Positions 11,194-22,199 of a stretch of 53,704 bases of DNA are shown one piece after another. The DNA is from Desulfosporosinus sp. (GTDB taxonomy: Bacteria; Bacillota; Desulfitobacteriia; Desulfitobacteriales; Desulfitobacteriaceae), in NCBI GenBank assembly GCA_031292095.1, contig JARLHU010000093.1, positions 1 to 53,704 on the forward strand, read 5' to 3'. Position 1 is the first letter of the stretch. Every line of letters begins with the position of its first letter. A program made the translations under genes and the position numbers. The notes beneath the pieces are model-generated. The model was not told where the DNA came from, made no database searches, and saw nothing but the letters and a program-made list of their open reading frames with translations.

Positions 11194-12809
11194 CCCTCAC
11201 TTTCTTCGGCTTTGAAACCCAAAACGTTCAAAAACAAAGCTCGTGCTAATTCACTCTCACGAAGTTGCTCGCCCCAAAGAACTGGGGTTATCCCGCGCCA
11301 ACGTTCACCTAAGAGGATTTGATATTCTTTTACGGTTCTCTCCCAACCGCCGAACGCATCCTGAAGCATGGGGGTCGCTCGATAGGTACAATAAGCACCT
11401 TGACACGTCCCCATTCCCAGACGAGTCTGACGACGAAGATCGTCAAGCGAGTGGACTGCGGGATCTTGCAGGGCATGGAGAACTTCTGCTTGAGTGACCA
11501 TTTCACATTCACAGACAAATTGCCCCAGTAGTGGTTGACGAGCTATAGCCTCTACGACGGATCCGGCTTGTTCATTTAAACGTTCCATCATCTTGTCCGC
11601 AGCCGCTGCTCCTAATAATTGGCGTGCCTTATCCCAAACTTCTGGTGCTAGTTCATTTTGTAAGGGTTCTTCAGCGGTACGGCATACGGTTTGGACCTCT
11701 AATTTAACGGCAACCCAATCGGTAACTTTCTCGGCCATCAAGCGATACGTTGTTAACTTACCACCCACAATACTAACGAGCCCGCCAATCCCGTCTTTTT
11801 TTTCATGATCTATGAGAGCAAAATTTCGGCTAACCCCTCGTCCTTCGTGGTCGAAGGCGTCAACATTCTCATATAAAGGGCGAATGCCGGCGAAGGCTCG
11901 AACAATTCGATGTTGTTCAATCTCCTCCACCAAGTTTTGGCCCAAATCGATCAAATACTTTACATCTTGTTCATCAACCTGATGATCATCCGGCAATTCG
12001 ACCGTATGTGAAGTCGTCCCAAAAATAGTCACGGTTCCATGCGGCACTAATATATCACCATCGCCGGGTGTCCGCAAACGGTTAATCACTCGCTTAAACA
12101 TCCGCTTGTTAAACACTAATAGAGTACCCTTATCTTTCAGGATGTGCACGTCATAGCCAGACATCGACGCAATCTCAGACGACCAAGGTCCCGCAGCATT
12201 CACTACGATTTTACTACGCACTTGAATCGTTTCTCCAGTGATGAGGTCTTCGGCATAGACTCCCATCACTTGCTTATTTTCTAACCAAAGCGACTGAACT
12301 TTACAATAGGTTTGATACTTTCCTCCGTATTTTTCTGCGGATTTCACGTTCGCCCAGAGCAATTTGAAACCATCCACGGTAGCATCCGGCACTTCAAAAA
12401 CACGTGTTGCTTGTCGAGTTAACAAGGGTTCGAGCCGAAAAGCTTCTTCCAGCGCAACCTCCTTAACAGGGATTCCCACTTGTGCGCACCCCTTGATCCA
12501 CAACTCTAGATAGTTCGGATCGTCCCCCTTCACGTATACAAACCAGCCCGAAGTATCTTCAATGCAGTGTGCTGCAATCTTTTTCAAAATCTTATTTTCC
12601 TTTATACACTCTTGCGCTGCTTTATCATCTTTGACCGCGTAACGCCCACCACTATGCAAAAGACCGTGAAAACGTGAGCTTGTCCCATGTGCCAAATCTC
12701 CTTGTTCTAACAAGAGCGCCGGAATTCCACGCAGACTAAGGTCTCTCAATATGCCGACCCCAGTCGCTCCTCCTCCAACTACCACTACGTGGGTCTCGAT
12801 CTGACGCAT
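11190..12809 (-). CDS. glpA: Anaerobic glycerol-3-phosphate dehydrogenase subunit A
   Basis: FAD-dependent catalytic subunit oxidising glycerol 3-phosphate to dihydroxyacetone phosphate. The 539-residue protein begins HVVVVGGGATGVGILRDLS (Rossmann fold), then GTSSRFHGLLHSGGRYAVKD of the DAO family, and ends with a BFD-like 2Fe-2S domain whose cysteines are in CECEM and GTCQGAYC (about residues 420-462). The BFD domain separates GlpA from aerobic GlpD. The ATG at 12809 has AAGGAGG. A perfect 12-bp hairpin lies in its leader, a possible GlpP target. The product feeds TpiA in the next operon. Confidence 0.96.
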   Translation of the reverse strand: MRQIETHVVVVGGGATGVGILRDLSLRGIPALLLEQGDLAHGTSSRFHGLLHSGGRYAVKDDKAAQECIKENKILKKIAAHCIEDTSGWFVYVKGDDPNYLELWIKGCAQVGIPVKEVALEEAFRLEPLLTRQATRVFEVPDATVDGFKLLWANVKSAEKYGGKYQTYCKVQSLWLENKQVMGVYAEDLITGETIQVRSKIVVNAAGPWSSEIASMSGYDVHILKDKGTLLVFNKRMFKRVINRLRTPGDGDILVPHGTVTIFGTTSHTVELPDDHQVDEQDVKYLIDLGQNLVEEIEQHRIVRAFAGIRPLYENVDAFDHEGRGVSRNFALIDHEKKDGIGGLVSIVGGKLTTYRLMAEKVTDWVAVKLEVQTVCRTAEEPLQNELAPEVWDKARQLLGAAAADKMMERLNEQAGSVVEAIARQPLLGQFVCECEMVTQAEVLHALQDPAVHSLDDLRRQTRLGMGTCQGAYCTYRATPMLQDAFGGWERTVKEYQILLGERWRGITPVLWGEQLRESELARALFLNVLGFKAEESEG

Positions 12810-12837
12810 CTACCTTACCTCCTTGCCCGAAATAGAG

Positions 12838-12883
12838 AGCCACCAAAGAAAACCGTTGTTTCGCAATGGCCTCTTTGGTGGCT
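12838..12883 (-). promoter_or_regulatory. Leader hairpin before glpA
   Basis: Perfect 12-bp arms AGCCACCAAAGA and TCTTTGGTGGCT enclose a 22-base loop, ending 28 bases before the glpA ATG. On the minus strand it is followed by CTCTATTTC, a poor T-run. It could be the glpFK terminator, the antitermination target of GlpP, or both. The glpF leader hairpin has a similar GAAGCC...CTTTGG layout. Confidence 0.65.
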
Positions 12884-12983
12884 TCACTTATTCTCTGAGC
12901 CGCCTTATATCATTTTTTTCCGTCCATCCATAATAAATGATCACTTAAGCATTTTATGAATACTTTAATAGCGTCTCTTGGAC

Positions 12984-14486
<1,503 letters not shown>

Positions 14487-14528
14487 TCACTCCATTTTTC
14501 TAAGTTTATTCTTAGTTTTCAATAATTT

Positions 14529-15248
14529 CTAGCCCATGTACACCATTTTGTATAAAACAGCGCCGAGTACCCCGCCAATAATCGGACCGACGACAGGCAC
14601 CCAGGAATAACCCCAATCAGATGATCCTTTTCCTGGTATTGGCAATAAGAAGTGTGCGATTCTGGGCCCCAAGTCACGGGCTGGATTGATCGCATATCCC
14701 GTAGGTCCGCCGAAAGATACACCGAGCCCCCACACTAGGAAACCCCACAAAAGCGGATTAAGGCCAGTAGTCGTTGCCGATTTCGTAATCCCAATGGAAA
14801 GTCCTACAAAGACCAGTATAAAGGTACCTATGATTTCAGTCAGCAAGTTCGCTGAATAATTTCGAATAGCCGGACCGGTACTAAAAACCGCCAATTTTAA
14901 TTCTGGATCTGACGTTGCTGCCCAGTGTGGCAAGTAAGCCAAGTAAACAAGCACGGCACCGATGAACGCTCCCAAGAACTGAGCCACAATATAGAGTGGC
15001 ACTTCTGCCCAAGGAAACTGTCCGGTGGCCGCTAACCCGATCGTTACCGCAGGATTTAAGTGTGCTCCACTGATTGGCCCTGTGGCATATATTGCCAAGG
15101 CAACTCCAAATGCCCAGCCCGCTGTAATCATAAAAAAGCCACCGTTATTTCCCTTTGTCTTACCCAATAAGACGTTAGCGACTACCCCCGAGCCAAACAA
15201 AAGTATAATCATCGTGCCCAACATTTCTGCTAAAAACTTTGCTGCCAT
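14529..15248 (-). CDS. glpF: Glycerol uptake facilitator (aquaglyceroporin)
   Basis: Membrane channel for glycerol diffusion. The 239-residue product has six hydrophobic helices and both NPA boxes: GAHLNPAVT at about residues 59-67 and GYAINPARDLGPR in the second half. The Asp after the second NPAR (NPARD) is typical of glycerol-conducting rather than water-only channels. The ATG at 15248 has GAGGGGG upstream. It is the first gene of glpF-glpK, with an unusually long upstream region. Confidence 0.96.
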   Translation of the reverse strand: MAAKFLAEMLGTMIILLFGSGVVANVLLGKTKGNNGGFFMITAGWAFGVALAIYATGPISGAHLNPAVTIGLAATGQFPWAEVPLYIVAQFLGAFIGAVLVYLAYLPHWAATSDPELKLAVFSTGPAIRNYSANLLTEIIGTFILVFVGLSIGITKSATTTGLNPLLWGFLVWGLGVSFGGPTGYAINPARDLGPRIAHFLLPIPGKGSSDWGYSWVPVVGPIIGGVLGAVLYKMVYMG

Positions 15249-15565
15249 TTAACGACTCCCCCTCAAATTACGTTATATAAGATCACTCTACTCCTGTTAA
15301 ACTCCGCATAAACTATTGACGTCCTTATCAATCCGAATTATCAATTTCCAAGCACTCAGATTTAATAGTAACTCCACGACCTCCTTTAGCTTGTGTAGTT
15401 AGGCTTTCCAGCATCCTTAGCCTCACCCCCTCTTCGTAAACTTGACCTGCGTAGAATCCTAAACTATCGGTAGATCCAGAGGGAGTGGTTATTACTCCCC
15501 TCTGGGCCAGGGTAAAAATCCACATATTCTTGTATTTTACTTTTATTACCAATTAAATAGAAAAC
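15249..15565 (-). other. Long leader of glpF, no clear gene
   Basis: Between the upstream hairpin and glpF lie 317 bases. A 74-codon open frame at 15328-15552 has only a TTG start and no ribosome site, and its translation shows no domain I recognise, so I treat it as non-coding. Within it, about 15471-15503, CCAGAGGGAGT and ACTCCCCTCTGG can pair. The region may be a structured glpFK leader. Confidence 0.4.
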
Positions 15566-15621
15566 GAGAAGCCAAAGTCGCTAAAATTCAAAAATAGAAT
15601 TTTAGCATACTTCGGCTTCTC
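15566..15621 (-). promoter_or_regulatory. Long hairpin upstream of glpF, probable leader attenuator
   Basis: Arms GAGAAGCC...GCTAAAATTC and GAATTTTAGC...GGCTTCTC pair over about 22 bases. On the minus strand the hairpin is followed by GTTTTCTATTT, which is terminator-like. A possible promoter (TTGAAA, 18 bases, TAGAGT) lies just upstream. A terminator between promoter and glpF would suit GlpP antitermination. Confidence 0.6.
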
Positions 15622-15875
15622 TAATACTCTAGCCTATTTTTATTATTTTTTTCAATACTTTTCGAAAGACACTATTTTTTAGTAAGCACTCCTCCTCATC
15701 TCACTTTCTTTTAGGTGAGCTTGAGGTTGGAAAGGAGAAAGGCTTAGTTGCAGTATATTGCTTTTATTCTGATATTTCAATACCTTTCATGAATATTTTT
15801 TAATTTTCCCCTTTCATTCGACAGAATATCTTTTATTTCTCAAGTACTTGACCCTGAGTTCCCCATGCCTCCCCG

Positions 15876-15922
15876 TCAATAACCCTTCCTCACAGTCGCA
15901 ATCCCCAACTCTCGCGGTACTT
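15876..15922 (-). pseudogene. Relic of an rpoN 3' end
   Basis: On the minus strand these 47 bases read KYRE, then after a 2-base shift LGIATVRKGY and a stop. This matches the end of the intact rpoN just upstream, KYRDELGIGATTLRKRY. Nothing upstream of KYRE matches. It appears to be a decayed second copy of the sigma-54 tail. Confidence 0.7.
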
Positions 15923-15942
15923 GAGATTAATTAAGCCGACCA

Positions 15943-15982
15943 AAGCCACTGGAAGAACCGCAACGTTTTCCACCAGTGGCTT
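15943..15982 (-). terminator. Hairpin after rpoN, possible terminator
   Basis: Perfect 10-bp arms AAGCCACTGG and CCAGTGGCTT flank a 20-base loop about 85 bases past the rpoN stop. The following T-run is short (TTTGG). The 514 bases between rpoN and the 74-codon frame also hold a second hairpin at 15694-15726 and the rpoN tail relic, and no gene. Confidence 0.5.
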
Positions 15983-16066
15983 CTATAACATAAGTTTCCA
16001 TTCTAAGCGCCTCGCGCCTCCATCACCGTTCCCGGCCCCGTGACTTCTCCCGGCCTCTTCTCGCGG

Positions 16067-17467
16067 CTAGTATCGCTTTCTGAGCGTCGTCGCCCCAATC
16101 CCCAACTCGTCACGGTACTTAGCAACCGTACGCCTGGAAATCCCCATATCTTTGGCCTTGAGAAGATCAGCCAGCTTTTGATCAGAATAAGGGCTTTTGG
16201 GATTTTCTGATGAAATAATATCGCGCAAGGCCCGTTTGATTTCCTCGGTCGTTATCTCGGAATCGTGATTATGACCTCGCCCCATACTATTAGCAAAAAA
16301 AAATTTAAATTCAAAAATACCCCGGGGTGTTTGCACGTATTTATTAGATGTCGCCCGACTGACGGTCGATTCATGAACACCAATTTCGTCTGCAATATCC
16401 CTTAACGTAAGCGGTCGCAAATAATGAATCCCATAGCGAAGAAATTCAGTTTGCCACCTCACAATGGCATCTGCTACTTTGTAAAGCGTAAGACGCCGCT
16501 GCTCAATACTGCGAATAAGCCAGGCCGCCGCATTTAGTTTTTGTTCTACAAATTTACGAGTGTCTGTACCCTCTTCATGGCTCAAGACCTCACGATAGGC
16601 CTTGTTTATCCCTAAGCGGGGTACTGTGAGGTCATTAACCAGGATAATAAACTCCCCTCCGATTTCTTCGATCACTACATCCGGAACAACATAGCGCACC
16701 TCTCCCAGACTGGAAAATCTACGACCTGGTTTAGGATCCAGTTTCCGCACCAAGTCAGCCATTTCCTGAACCTTATTGATCGGGATTTTCAGGGCATGGG
16801 CAATCCGTTGCAATCGTCCTGCCGCTAAATCTTCAAGATGCTTCAAAAACTCTGGGAATTCCGGAGGATAGTCTGAAAGGAGCGGTAACTGTAAGCTCAG
16901 ACATTCCTCGAGATTTCGTGCCCCTACCCCCAACGGGTCCAGGGTCTGCACCAGAGCCAACGCTTTTTCAGCCATTTCAAAGGAGACATTCATTTCACAA
17001 GCAATATCTTCTAATGACAAGGTAAGACAACCATTGTCATCCAAGTTCCCGACAATGTATTCCGCTACGGTTAAAGAAAAGGAGACCTTTTGGAGATGGA
17101 GTTGTTCGAGCAAGTGCTCTAAGAGCGTCGGGGCTGAAGCGATAAAGGGATCAAACCGTTGCTTATCCTCCACAACCACCCGTTCTTGGCGAACGCGATG
17201 TTCATCCTGGTCTTGGAAATAATCCTGCCAGTCCACATCCCATTTCTCGTCGGCTAGGCTTCCTTCAGCCTCGGGAACCTCTGTTTCCCCCTTACTATCC
17301 ATAATTTCCTCTTGAGTTTCCAGCAAGGGATTATCCATAAGCTGGTCCTCAACATACGTGGAAAGGTCAAGTGCGGATAACTGTAAAATTGTAATTGCTT
17401 GGCGCAATTCTGGTGTCATAATAAGTTTTTGAGTTTGCTCTATATTCAATCCATACCCTAACCGCAC
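16067..17467 (-). CDS. rpoN: RNA polymerase sigma-54 factor
   Basis: Alternative sigma factor for -24/-12 promoters, acting with AAA+ activators. The product of 466 residues opens MRLGYGLNIEQTQKLIMTPE, a glutamine- and leucine-rich region I that contacts activators. An acidic region II follows (residues 60-95), then the core-binding domain, the HTH (LTLRDIADEIGVHESTVSRATSNKYVQTPRG) and the RpoN box ISRRTVAKYRDELG near the C-terminus. I choose GTG at 17467 because GGAGGGAAATAAG precedes it; a TTG at 17482 overlaps that ribosome site. It lies 56 bases after whiA, so is probably the last gene of rapZ-yvcK-whiA-rpoN. Confidence 0.96.
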   Translation of the reverse strand: MRLGYGLNIEQTQKLIMTPELRQAITILQLSALDLSTYVEDQLMDNPLLETQEEIMDSKGETEVPEAEGSLADEKWDVDWQDYFQDQDEHRVRQERVVVEDKQRFDPFIASAPTLLEHLLEQLHLQKVSFSLTVAEYIVGNLDDNGCLTLSLEDIACEMNVSFEMAEKALALVQTLDPLGVGARNLEECLSLQLPLLSDYPPEFPEFLKHLEDLAAGRLQRIAHALKIPINKVQEMADLVRKLDPKPGRRFSSLGEVRYVVPDVVIEEIGGEFIILVNDLTVPRLGINKAYREVLSHEEGTDTRKFVEQKLNAAAWLIRSIEQRRLTLYKVADAIVRWQTEFLRYGIHYLRPLTLRDIADEIGVHESTVSRATSNKYVQTPRGIFEFKFFFANSMGRGHNHDSEITTEEIKRALRDIISSENPKSPYSDQKLADLLKAKDMGISRRTVAKYRDELGIGATTLRKRY

Positions 17468-17523
17468 CTTATTTCCCTCCAAACCTCGGTTTTTGGATCT
17501 GTATTCAGGGGGAATTGCCCCTC

Positions 17524-18468
17524 CTATTTCCTGCCTTTTTGGTTCCTGATTCGATCCGCCAATTCATCGATTTTTCTCATCCGGTGATTGACTCCGGATT
17601 TACCGACTTTTGGCCGCAACATTTCTCCTAGCTCTTTTAAACTAGCATCTGAATATTCCAATCGGAGCTCAGCCATATCCCTAAGTGTGGAGGGTAAAGC
17701 CTCTAACCCAATCGTATCCGCGATAAATTGAATGTTCTCGAGCTGACGCACTGCAGCATCGACAATTTTATCCAGATTCGCGGTTTCACAATTGACCAAA
17801 CGATTCACCTGATTCCGAACATCTTTGAGCACCCGTACGTTTTCAAATTCCAAAAGGGCATGATGGGCTCCTATGAAGCCGATAAACTCGACAATGTGTT
17901 CACTCTCTTTGATATATACTACATACCAATGCTTGCGCATGCTAACTTTGGCCCCTAATTTAAAACGGTTAACCAACTGACATAAGGCTTTGGCATGTTG
18001 CGGATCATTACTAACGATTTCAAGGTGATATTCTCCTTCAGGATTATTGATCGAGCCTCCAGCCAAGAAGGCCCCTCGCAAATAAGCTTTTTGATCGCAG
18101 CGCTTTTTAATAAGGTTAGGGGCGATTCCAGGGTAAATTTGTCCCGCTTCATCAACCAGACCTAAGTTTTGTAAGTCCTCTAAGCCATGAAGATAGATTT
18201 TGACTAAATATGAATTATTTTTTCGGAGCCTAAGTTTACGCCGAACCACAATATCCACCGGACGCTTGAGCAAATCCTTAGCCAAGCGAAAAATTTTACG
18301 TGCTACCGGAGCACTTTCGGTAATCACATTCAAGGCGTACTGTTGATTGGCACTAATTTGGAGTGTTCCGTCCATACGGACCAAAGCCGCCAGTTCCGCT
18401 AACTCACAACAAGATTTCTGGCCGCTTAAGCGGGCCAGTTCTTCTTTCGTGACTGCACTAAAGGACAA
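17524..18468 (-). CDS. whiA: DNA-binding protein WhiA
   Basis: WhiA is a conserved Gram-positive protein with a degenerate LAGLIDADG homing-endonuclease fold and a C-terminal helix-turn-helix; it is linked to cell division and sporulation. The 314-residue product has [21 protein letters not shown] (the LAGLIDADG-like core, about residues 125-145) and the C-terminal [29 protein letters not shown] helix-turn-helix, here quoted in two parts as [15 protein letters not shown] and [15 protein letters not shown]. The frame is open to 18681, but that part is a TTCG repeat. TTG at 18468 follows AAGGGG and gives the usual opening [11 protein letters not shown]. Confidence 0.95.
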   Translation of the reverse strand: MSFSAVTKEELARLSGQKSCCELAELAALVRMDGTLQISANQQYALNVITESAPVARKIFRLAKDLLKRPVDIVVRRKLRLRKNNSYLVKIYLHGLEDLQNLGLVDEAGQIYPGIAPNLIKKRCDQKAYLRGAFLAGGSINNPEGEYHLEIVSNDPQHAKALCQLVNRFKLGAKVSMRKHWYVVYIKESEHIVEFIGFIGAHHALLEFENVRVLKDVRNQVNRLVNCETANLDKIVDAAVRQLENIQFIADTIGLEALPSTLRDMAELRLEYSDASLKELGEMLRPKVGKSGVNHRMRKIDELADRIRNQKGRK

Positions 18469-18482
18469 TTTAACCAACCCCT

Positions 18483-18612
18483 TTTCGATGGTCGTGGATC
18501 GATGTTCGTGGTTCGCACATCGAACATCGAACATCGAAGAAAGAATAGGTCTCTTTTCGCAGCACGTAACACGTCGTTCTTGGTTCGAACATCGAACATC
18601 CAACTGCGAATA
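18483..18612. repeat. TTCG-rich repeat between yvcK and whiA
   Basis: Copies of TCGTGGTTCG, ATCGAACATCGAAC and their complements fill the gap between two genes of one operon and can fold back on themselves. It makes a false 71-codon extension of the whiA frame. One of about eight related copies in the window. Confidence 0.85.
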
Positions 18613-18640
18613 GGGCGGTAGAACACTGAGTATGTTGTGT

Positions 18641-20014
18641 TTATGACTCTTGGCGGAGTTTCTGGGTGAGCAAATAAGCATCGACTAAAGCAATTCGCTC
18701 TCCCATTGGTTTTAAACGAAAAAGCAAACGGATAAGTTCCTTTGCTAACCGATCCGAATCGTGGCGGACGACATCTCCTTCTTGCACCAAATGCGCCTCA
18801 AAATACTTGGCGCCCAGATGTTCAACTGCTTTGGGATCAGTAATGACCGGAACGGCTTCTTCTTTGACATACCGCCTTAAACTTGGTGCTGTTACTTCTC
18901 CCTTATTGGCCAATACCGCATCCACAAAATTTGGACCACAATGGTCTAGAATCGCTTTAAGGTGGTCAGACACCCGGTAACCGTCCGTCTCCCCTTTTTC
19001 CGTCATAACATTACATACATAGACGCAGGGGGCGCTCACTGCCCGGATTTTGTCTCTGAGACCTACCACTAACAAATTAGGCAATACACTCGTATAGAGG
19101 CTTCCTGGGCCCAAAACAATAAGATCTGCCTCTTCAAGTGCCAGCAAGGCTTCAGGTACAGGGCGAGAATCGCTGGGTTCGAGGTAAACTCGGTGAATCT
19201 TGCCCTCGGTAACCCGAACCGCTGTTTCCCCCTCGACACGGGTACCGTCCTCCAAGTCCGCCATCAGCATAACTTGTTCCAATGTGGAAGGAAATACCTT
19301 TCCCCGGATAGCAAACACTTTACTGATCTTTTCAATCCCCTTTTGAAAATCACCAAACGTATCGGTTAACCCTGCCAGAAGCAAGTTTCCTAAACTATGC
19401 CCCTCAAGGGTTCCACTTTCAAATCGATAGGAGAAAAGTGTGTCCATAATCTCCTCTGTATCAGCCAAAGCCACTAAGCAATTGCGCACATCCCCTGGGG
19501 GTTGGATCCCCATTTCAAGGCGTAATTTTCCCGAACTCCCACCATCATCGGCAACCGTAACTATCGCCGTGAGATTACAACTGTATTGTTTAAGGCCGCG
19601 CAAGAGGGCAGAGAGCCCGGTACCTCCACCGACCACGACTATTTTTGGTCCTCTGCGTAAATGATGGCGTGCATAAATTACATCCACTATTCGCCCTTCG
19701 TTATCTGGGAGCACGGTCGAAATAATAGAATAAAGCATGCGTTTAAAACCTATGAAGATGGCCAAAATCCCCAAAACGATAATGAAGGCACCGACAGGCA
19801 CAGCTGTGTGTGGGGTACTACCCGTCACCCTGTAGATAACCTCCCGGAACTGTAACTCAGCATAGCCGAGTGCTACGCCGTCATTCATGACCGAAAACCC
19901 AGTTGCAAAAAGGAAAATGCCCACAACCGCTAGGATAAACCATCTTTTCACTCTCAGATTGGGGTAAAGCCACTTTAAATTTCGTAAGAACTCCTCACTT
20001 AGTTTAGGTTTCAT
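18641..20014 (-). CDS. yvcK: YvcK/CofD-like gluconeogenesis factor with membrane anchor
   Basis: YvcK proteins are needed in Bacillus for growth on gluconeogenic carbon sources and for wall synthesis; they bind UDP-sugars. In the 457-residue product the conserved domain starts near residue 120 with [19 protein letters not shown] and [13 protein letters not shown], then [29 protein letters not shown] and [15 protein letters not shown]. About 110 extra N-terminal residues carry two membrane helices (about 26-45 and 74-94), a known longer variant in clostridia. The ATG at 20014 overlaps the rapZ stop by 4 bases. Confidence 0.94.
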   Translation of the reverse strand: MKPKLSEEFLRNLKWLYPNLRVKRWFILAVVGIFLFATGFSVMNDGVALGYAELQFREVIYRVTGSTPHTAVPVGAFIIVLGILAIFIGFKRMLYSIISTVLPDNEGRIVDVIYARHHLRRGPKIVVVGGGTGLSALLRGLKQYSCNLTAIVTVADDGGSSGKLRLEMGIQPPGDVRNCLVALADTEEIMDTLFSYRFESGTLEGHSLGNLLLAGLTDTFGDFQKGIEKISKVFAIRGKVFPSTLEQVMLMADLEDGTRVEGETAVRVTEGKIHRVYLEPSDSRPVPEALLALEEADLIVLGPGSLYTSVLPNLLVVGLRDKIRAVSAPCVYVCNVMTEKGETDGYRVSDHLKAILDHCGPNFVDAVLANKGEVTAPSLRRYVKEEAVPVITDPKAVEHLGAKYFEAHLVQEGDVVRHDSDRLAKELIRLLFRLKPMGERIALVDAYLLTQKLRQES

Positions 20015-20904
20015 CGCGCTGTCCCATGCTTTTGATTTTTTGCGGCGTCCCGATGTTTGACACTGATGTCATAATGACGTTCTTTTAAAAATTGCCCAAC
20101 CCGTTCAGCAATGGCCACCGAGCGATGTTGTCCACCCGTACAACCGATCCCAATGACCAGGTGGCTTTTGCCCTCTTTAACGTAATTAGGCAGGATGTAT
20201 TCAAGTAAGGCCAAGAATTTTTCCATAAACTCTTGGGCCATTGGATTGCCAAAGACATAGTCCTGAACCAACAGATGCTCTCCGGTTAGTGGTCGTAAGG
20301 TTTCAATATAAAACGGATTCGGCAAAAACCGCACATCCATGACTAAGTCCGCGTCCATTGGAATCCCATATTTAAAACCAAAGGAAATCACAGAAACAGC
20401 CATTTGTTCCAGACCCTGCGCTTTACCAAACAACTTAGCTACTTTACTGCGGAGTTGCTGAGAGGTTAAGGCCGACGTATCAATAATGTTGTCAGCCCGA
20501 ATTCTTAGCTCCTCCAGCTGTTGGCGTTCGGCTTGAATCCCATCTAAAACCCGGCCATGAGGAGAAAGAGGGTGCCGACGTCGGGATTCTTTATAACGAC
20601 GGATTAACGTTTCATCCGAGGCATCCAGAAAGAGAACCTGGAGATGAAAGCCTTCCTTCTCTAAATTACTTAAGGCTTCACTCAGTGACGAAAAAAATTC
20701 CCCACCGCGCAAATCGCATACAATCGCTGCCTTGGAGACCTTTCCGCGGGACTGAGCGCAAAGCTCGGCAAATTTCACTAGAAAGGTGGGTGGCAAATTG
20801 TCGACACAGAAAAACCCTTGATCTTCAAGGCTTTGCATTGCCTGAGTTCTTCCTGCACCCGATAAACCCGTGATAATCACTAACTCTAATTCTTTGTTAT
20901 CCAT
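20011..20904 (-). CDS. rapZ: RNase adapter protein RapZ (YvcJ), nucleotide-binding
   Basis: P-loop protein of the YvcJ/RapZ family. In enterobacteria it guides RNase E to the GlmZ small RNA; in Bacillus it hydrolyses GTP and affects competence. The 297-residue product has the Walker A GLSGAGRTQ at about residue 14, FLDASDETLIRRYKESRRRHPL in the middle, and the C-terminal sensing domain with GIGCTGGQHRSVAIAERV and a basic tail. The frame begins at a GTG (20913), but AGGGGGTG overlaps that codon and sits 7 bases before the ATG at 20904, which I choose. It precedes yvcK with a 4-base overlap. Confidence 0.94.
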   Translation of the reverse strand: MDNKELELVIITGLSGAGRTQAMQSLEDQGFFCVDNLPPTFLVKFAELCAQSRGKVSKAAIVCDLRGGEFFSSLSEALSNLEKEGFHLQVLFLDASDETLIRRYKESRRRHPLSPHGRVLDGIQAERQQLEELRIRADNIIDTSALTSQQLRSKVAKLFGKAQGLEQMAVSVISFGFKYGIPMDADLVMDVRFLPNPFYIETLRPLTGEHLLVQDYVFGNPMAQEFMEKFLALLEYILPNYVKEGKSHLVIGIGCTGGQHRSVAIAERVGQFLKERHYDISVKHRDAAKNQKHGTAR

Positions 20905-20932
20905 CCCTTTCACCCCCTACTTTAATTTGCAA

Positions 20933-22135
20933 TTAAGGCTGCCCCTTAGCTAATAAAGCACTTCCGGCTTTCCCCTGAGCACTTGCCAGGGCCTCCAGGG
21001 GCGAGGCGTTTCCTGTTAGAACGTTGCTCCAAGCCTCATCTTGCAAGGGAATCAACTTCCACTCAGGAGCATCTCCTTGTAAAGGCCAAGCCTTAGTTAG
21101 GGCGCTATCGACCTGCGGAAAGACACCCTTCTGGGCTTCCGGAAGACGATAATATCCCATATTGGCTGGAAGAAGGTGTCCAGCTTGCATCAGCGCCCCT
21201 TCCACGCCCGGAGTAAGCAGCGCTTTTTCAACTGTTTGAATCACTGGCCTCATTTCGTCATTCGTTGCGACCTCGGAATTGGCGATTCCCAAGCTCGTGC
21301 CTACCAGCGCTTGTCCTTGCCCATTCAGCAACGCGTCCAGTGGTACGCTTCCCCAGGGCACATTTTGCTGAGTTAAGAGTTTGGCTTGACTCGCCCCCTC
21401 GATCATATAATGTGTTTGCCCACCCGCAAAGGCCGTCAAAGCGTTCGGATCGATTCGAAGAACTTTGTTGCCCTGCCAAGTCGAGAGTTGTTGAAGAAAC
21501 GCGACATTGTTGGGATTATCGATAACTGGTTTTCCTCCCGTGATCAGCTGCCCACCTTGCCCATTCCACCAGGTTGAAAGAGTGGCAGTAGCTAAGGACG
21601 TGAGAGAAATCCCTCCTTTGGCTGAAAAAAGATCGGCTAAATTGGCCGGGACACTGGCTGTATCCGTTCTAAAGTACAGCAAAGGAACGTCTGTCAACCA
21701 AGGAAGAGCATACCCCACCCCTCCAAATCGGAAACCAGCCAACGTAGCGGGAAATGCTTCCTGATCAACATAGGCCGTGGGTGCTAAGGCTCCCTGCCCA
21801 TAAAGTTGGCGGAGAATATCCCTTGAAGCAATAAATATTTCTGGTCCTTCCCCTCCTGCCTCCGCTTGGTAGGAAAAAGCCACAAAGTTTTGTTCTGGCT
21901 CATATTTAAGTTTAATAATCACCTCAGGATGTGCCTTGGTGATTGTTTGAATCTGTCCCTGTAAGGCATCTGCCTCTGCCCCTTGCAGGGAATGCCAGAT
22001 TTCCACCACCGCCGGGGCCGGTCCACCTGGTTGTCCCGCTTGAAGTGTTTTCGTACACCCAGTAACAAGTAGGAATATAGCTAATAGACAAAACCAGCGT
22101 GTTGTGGTTTTAGATAAAAAATTTTGCGGATTCAT
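20933..22135 (-). CDS. Extracellular solute-binding lipoprotein, family 1-like
   Basis: A 400-residue exported lipoprotein. The signal peptide WFCLLAIFLLVTGC ends in a lipobox, with Cys at about residue 27. The mature part begins VVEIWHSLQGAEADALQGQI and has GEGPEIFIASRDILRQLYGQGALAP and GGVGYALPWLTDVPLLYFRT, the pattern of maltose-type ABC binding proteins. No permease or ATPase gene is adjacent: rapZ follows after 28 bases. It may serve a distant transporter or have another role. The ATG at 22135 has GGAGTG upstream. Ligand unknown. Confidence 0.82.
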   Translation of the reverse strand: MNPQNFLSKTTTRWFCLLAIFLLVTGCTKTLQAGQPGGPAPAVVEIWHSLQGAEADALQGQIQTITKAHPEVIIKLKYEPEQNFVAFSYQAEAGGEGPEIFIASRDILRQLYGQGALAPTAYVDQEAFPATLAGFRFGGVGYALPWLTDVPLLYFRTDTASVPANLADLFSAKGGISLTSLATATLSTWWNGQGGQLITGGKPVIDNPNNVAFLQQLSTWQGNKVLRIDPNALTAFAGGQTHYMIEGASQAKLLTQQNVPWGSVPLDALLNGQGQALVGTSLGIANSEVATNDEMRPVIQTVEKALLTPGVEGALMQAGHLLPANMGYYRLPEAQKGVFPQVDSALTKAWPLQGDAPEWKLIPLQDEAWSNVLTGNASPLEALASAQGKAGSALLAKGQP

Positions 22136-22147
22136 TGTGCTGCACTC

Positions 22148-22176
22148 CTAAATCGTAATCCGTGGTTCGAATATCG
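22148..22176. repeat. Short TTCG-type repeat fragment
   Basis: Reads AATCGTAATCCGTGGTTCGA and continues AATATCGAG, matching the core of the dispersed TTCG repeat family, in the short gap before the solute-binding lipoprotein gene. Confidence 0.6.
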
Positions 22177-22199
22177 AGTTTGCTCCTGGATAAGTTCAA

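Noticed and set aside
15328..15552. 74-codon frame upstream of glpF as a real gene
   Set aside because: TTG start without a ribosome site, no recognisable domain, and internal palindromes better explained as leader RNA.
18469..18681. 71-residue N-terminal extension of WhiA
   Set aside because: It is translated repeat ([13 protein letters not shown] words), overlaps the yvcK stop, and a TTG with AAGGGG gives the normal WhiA start.
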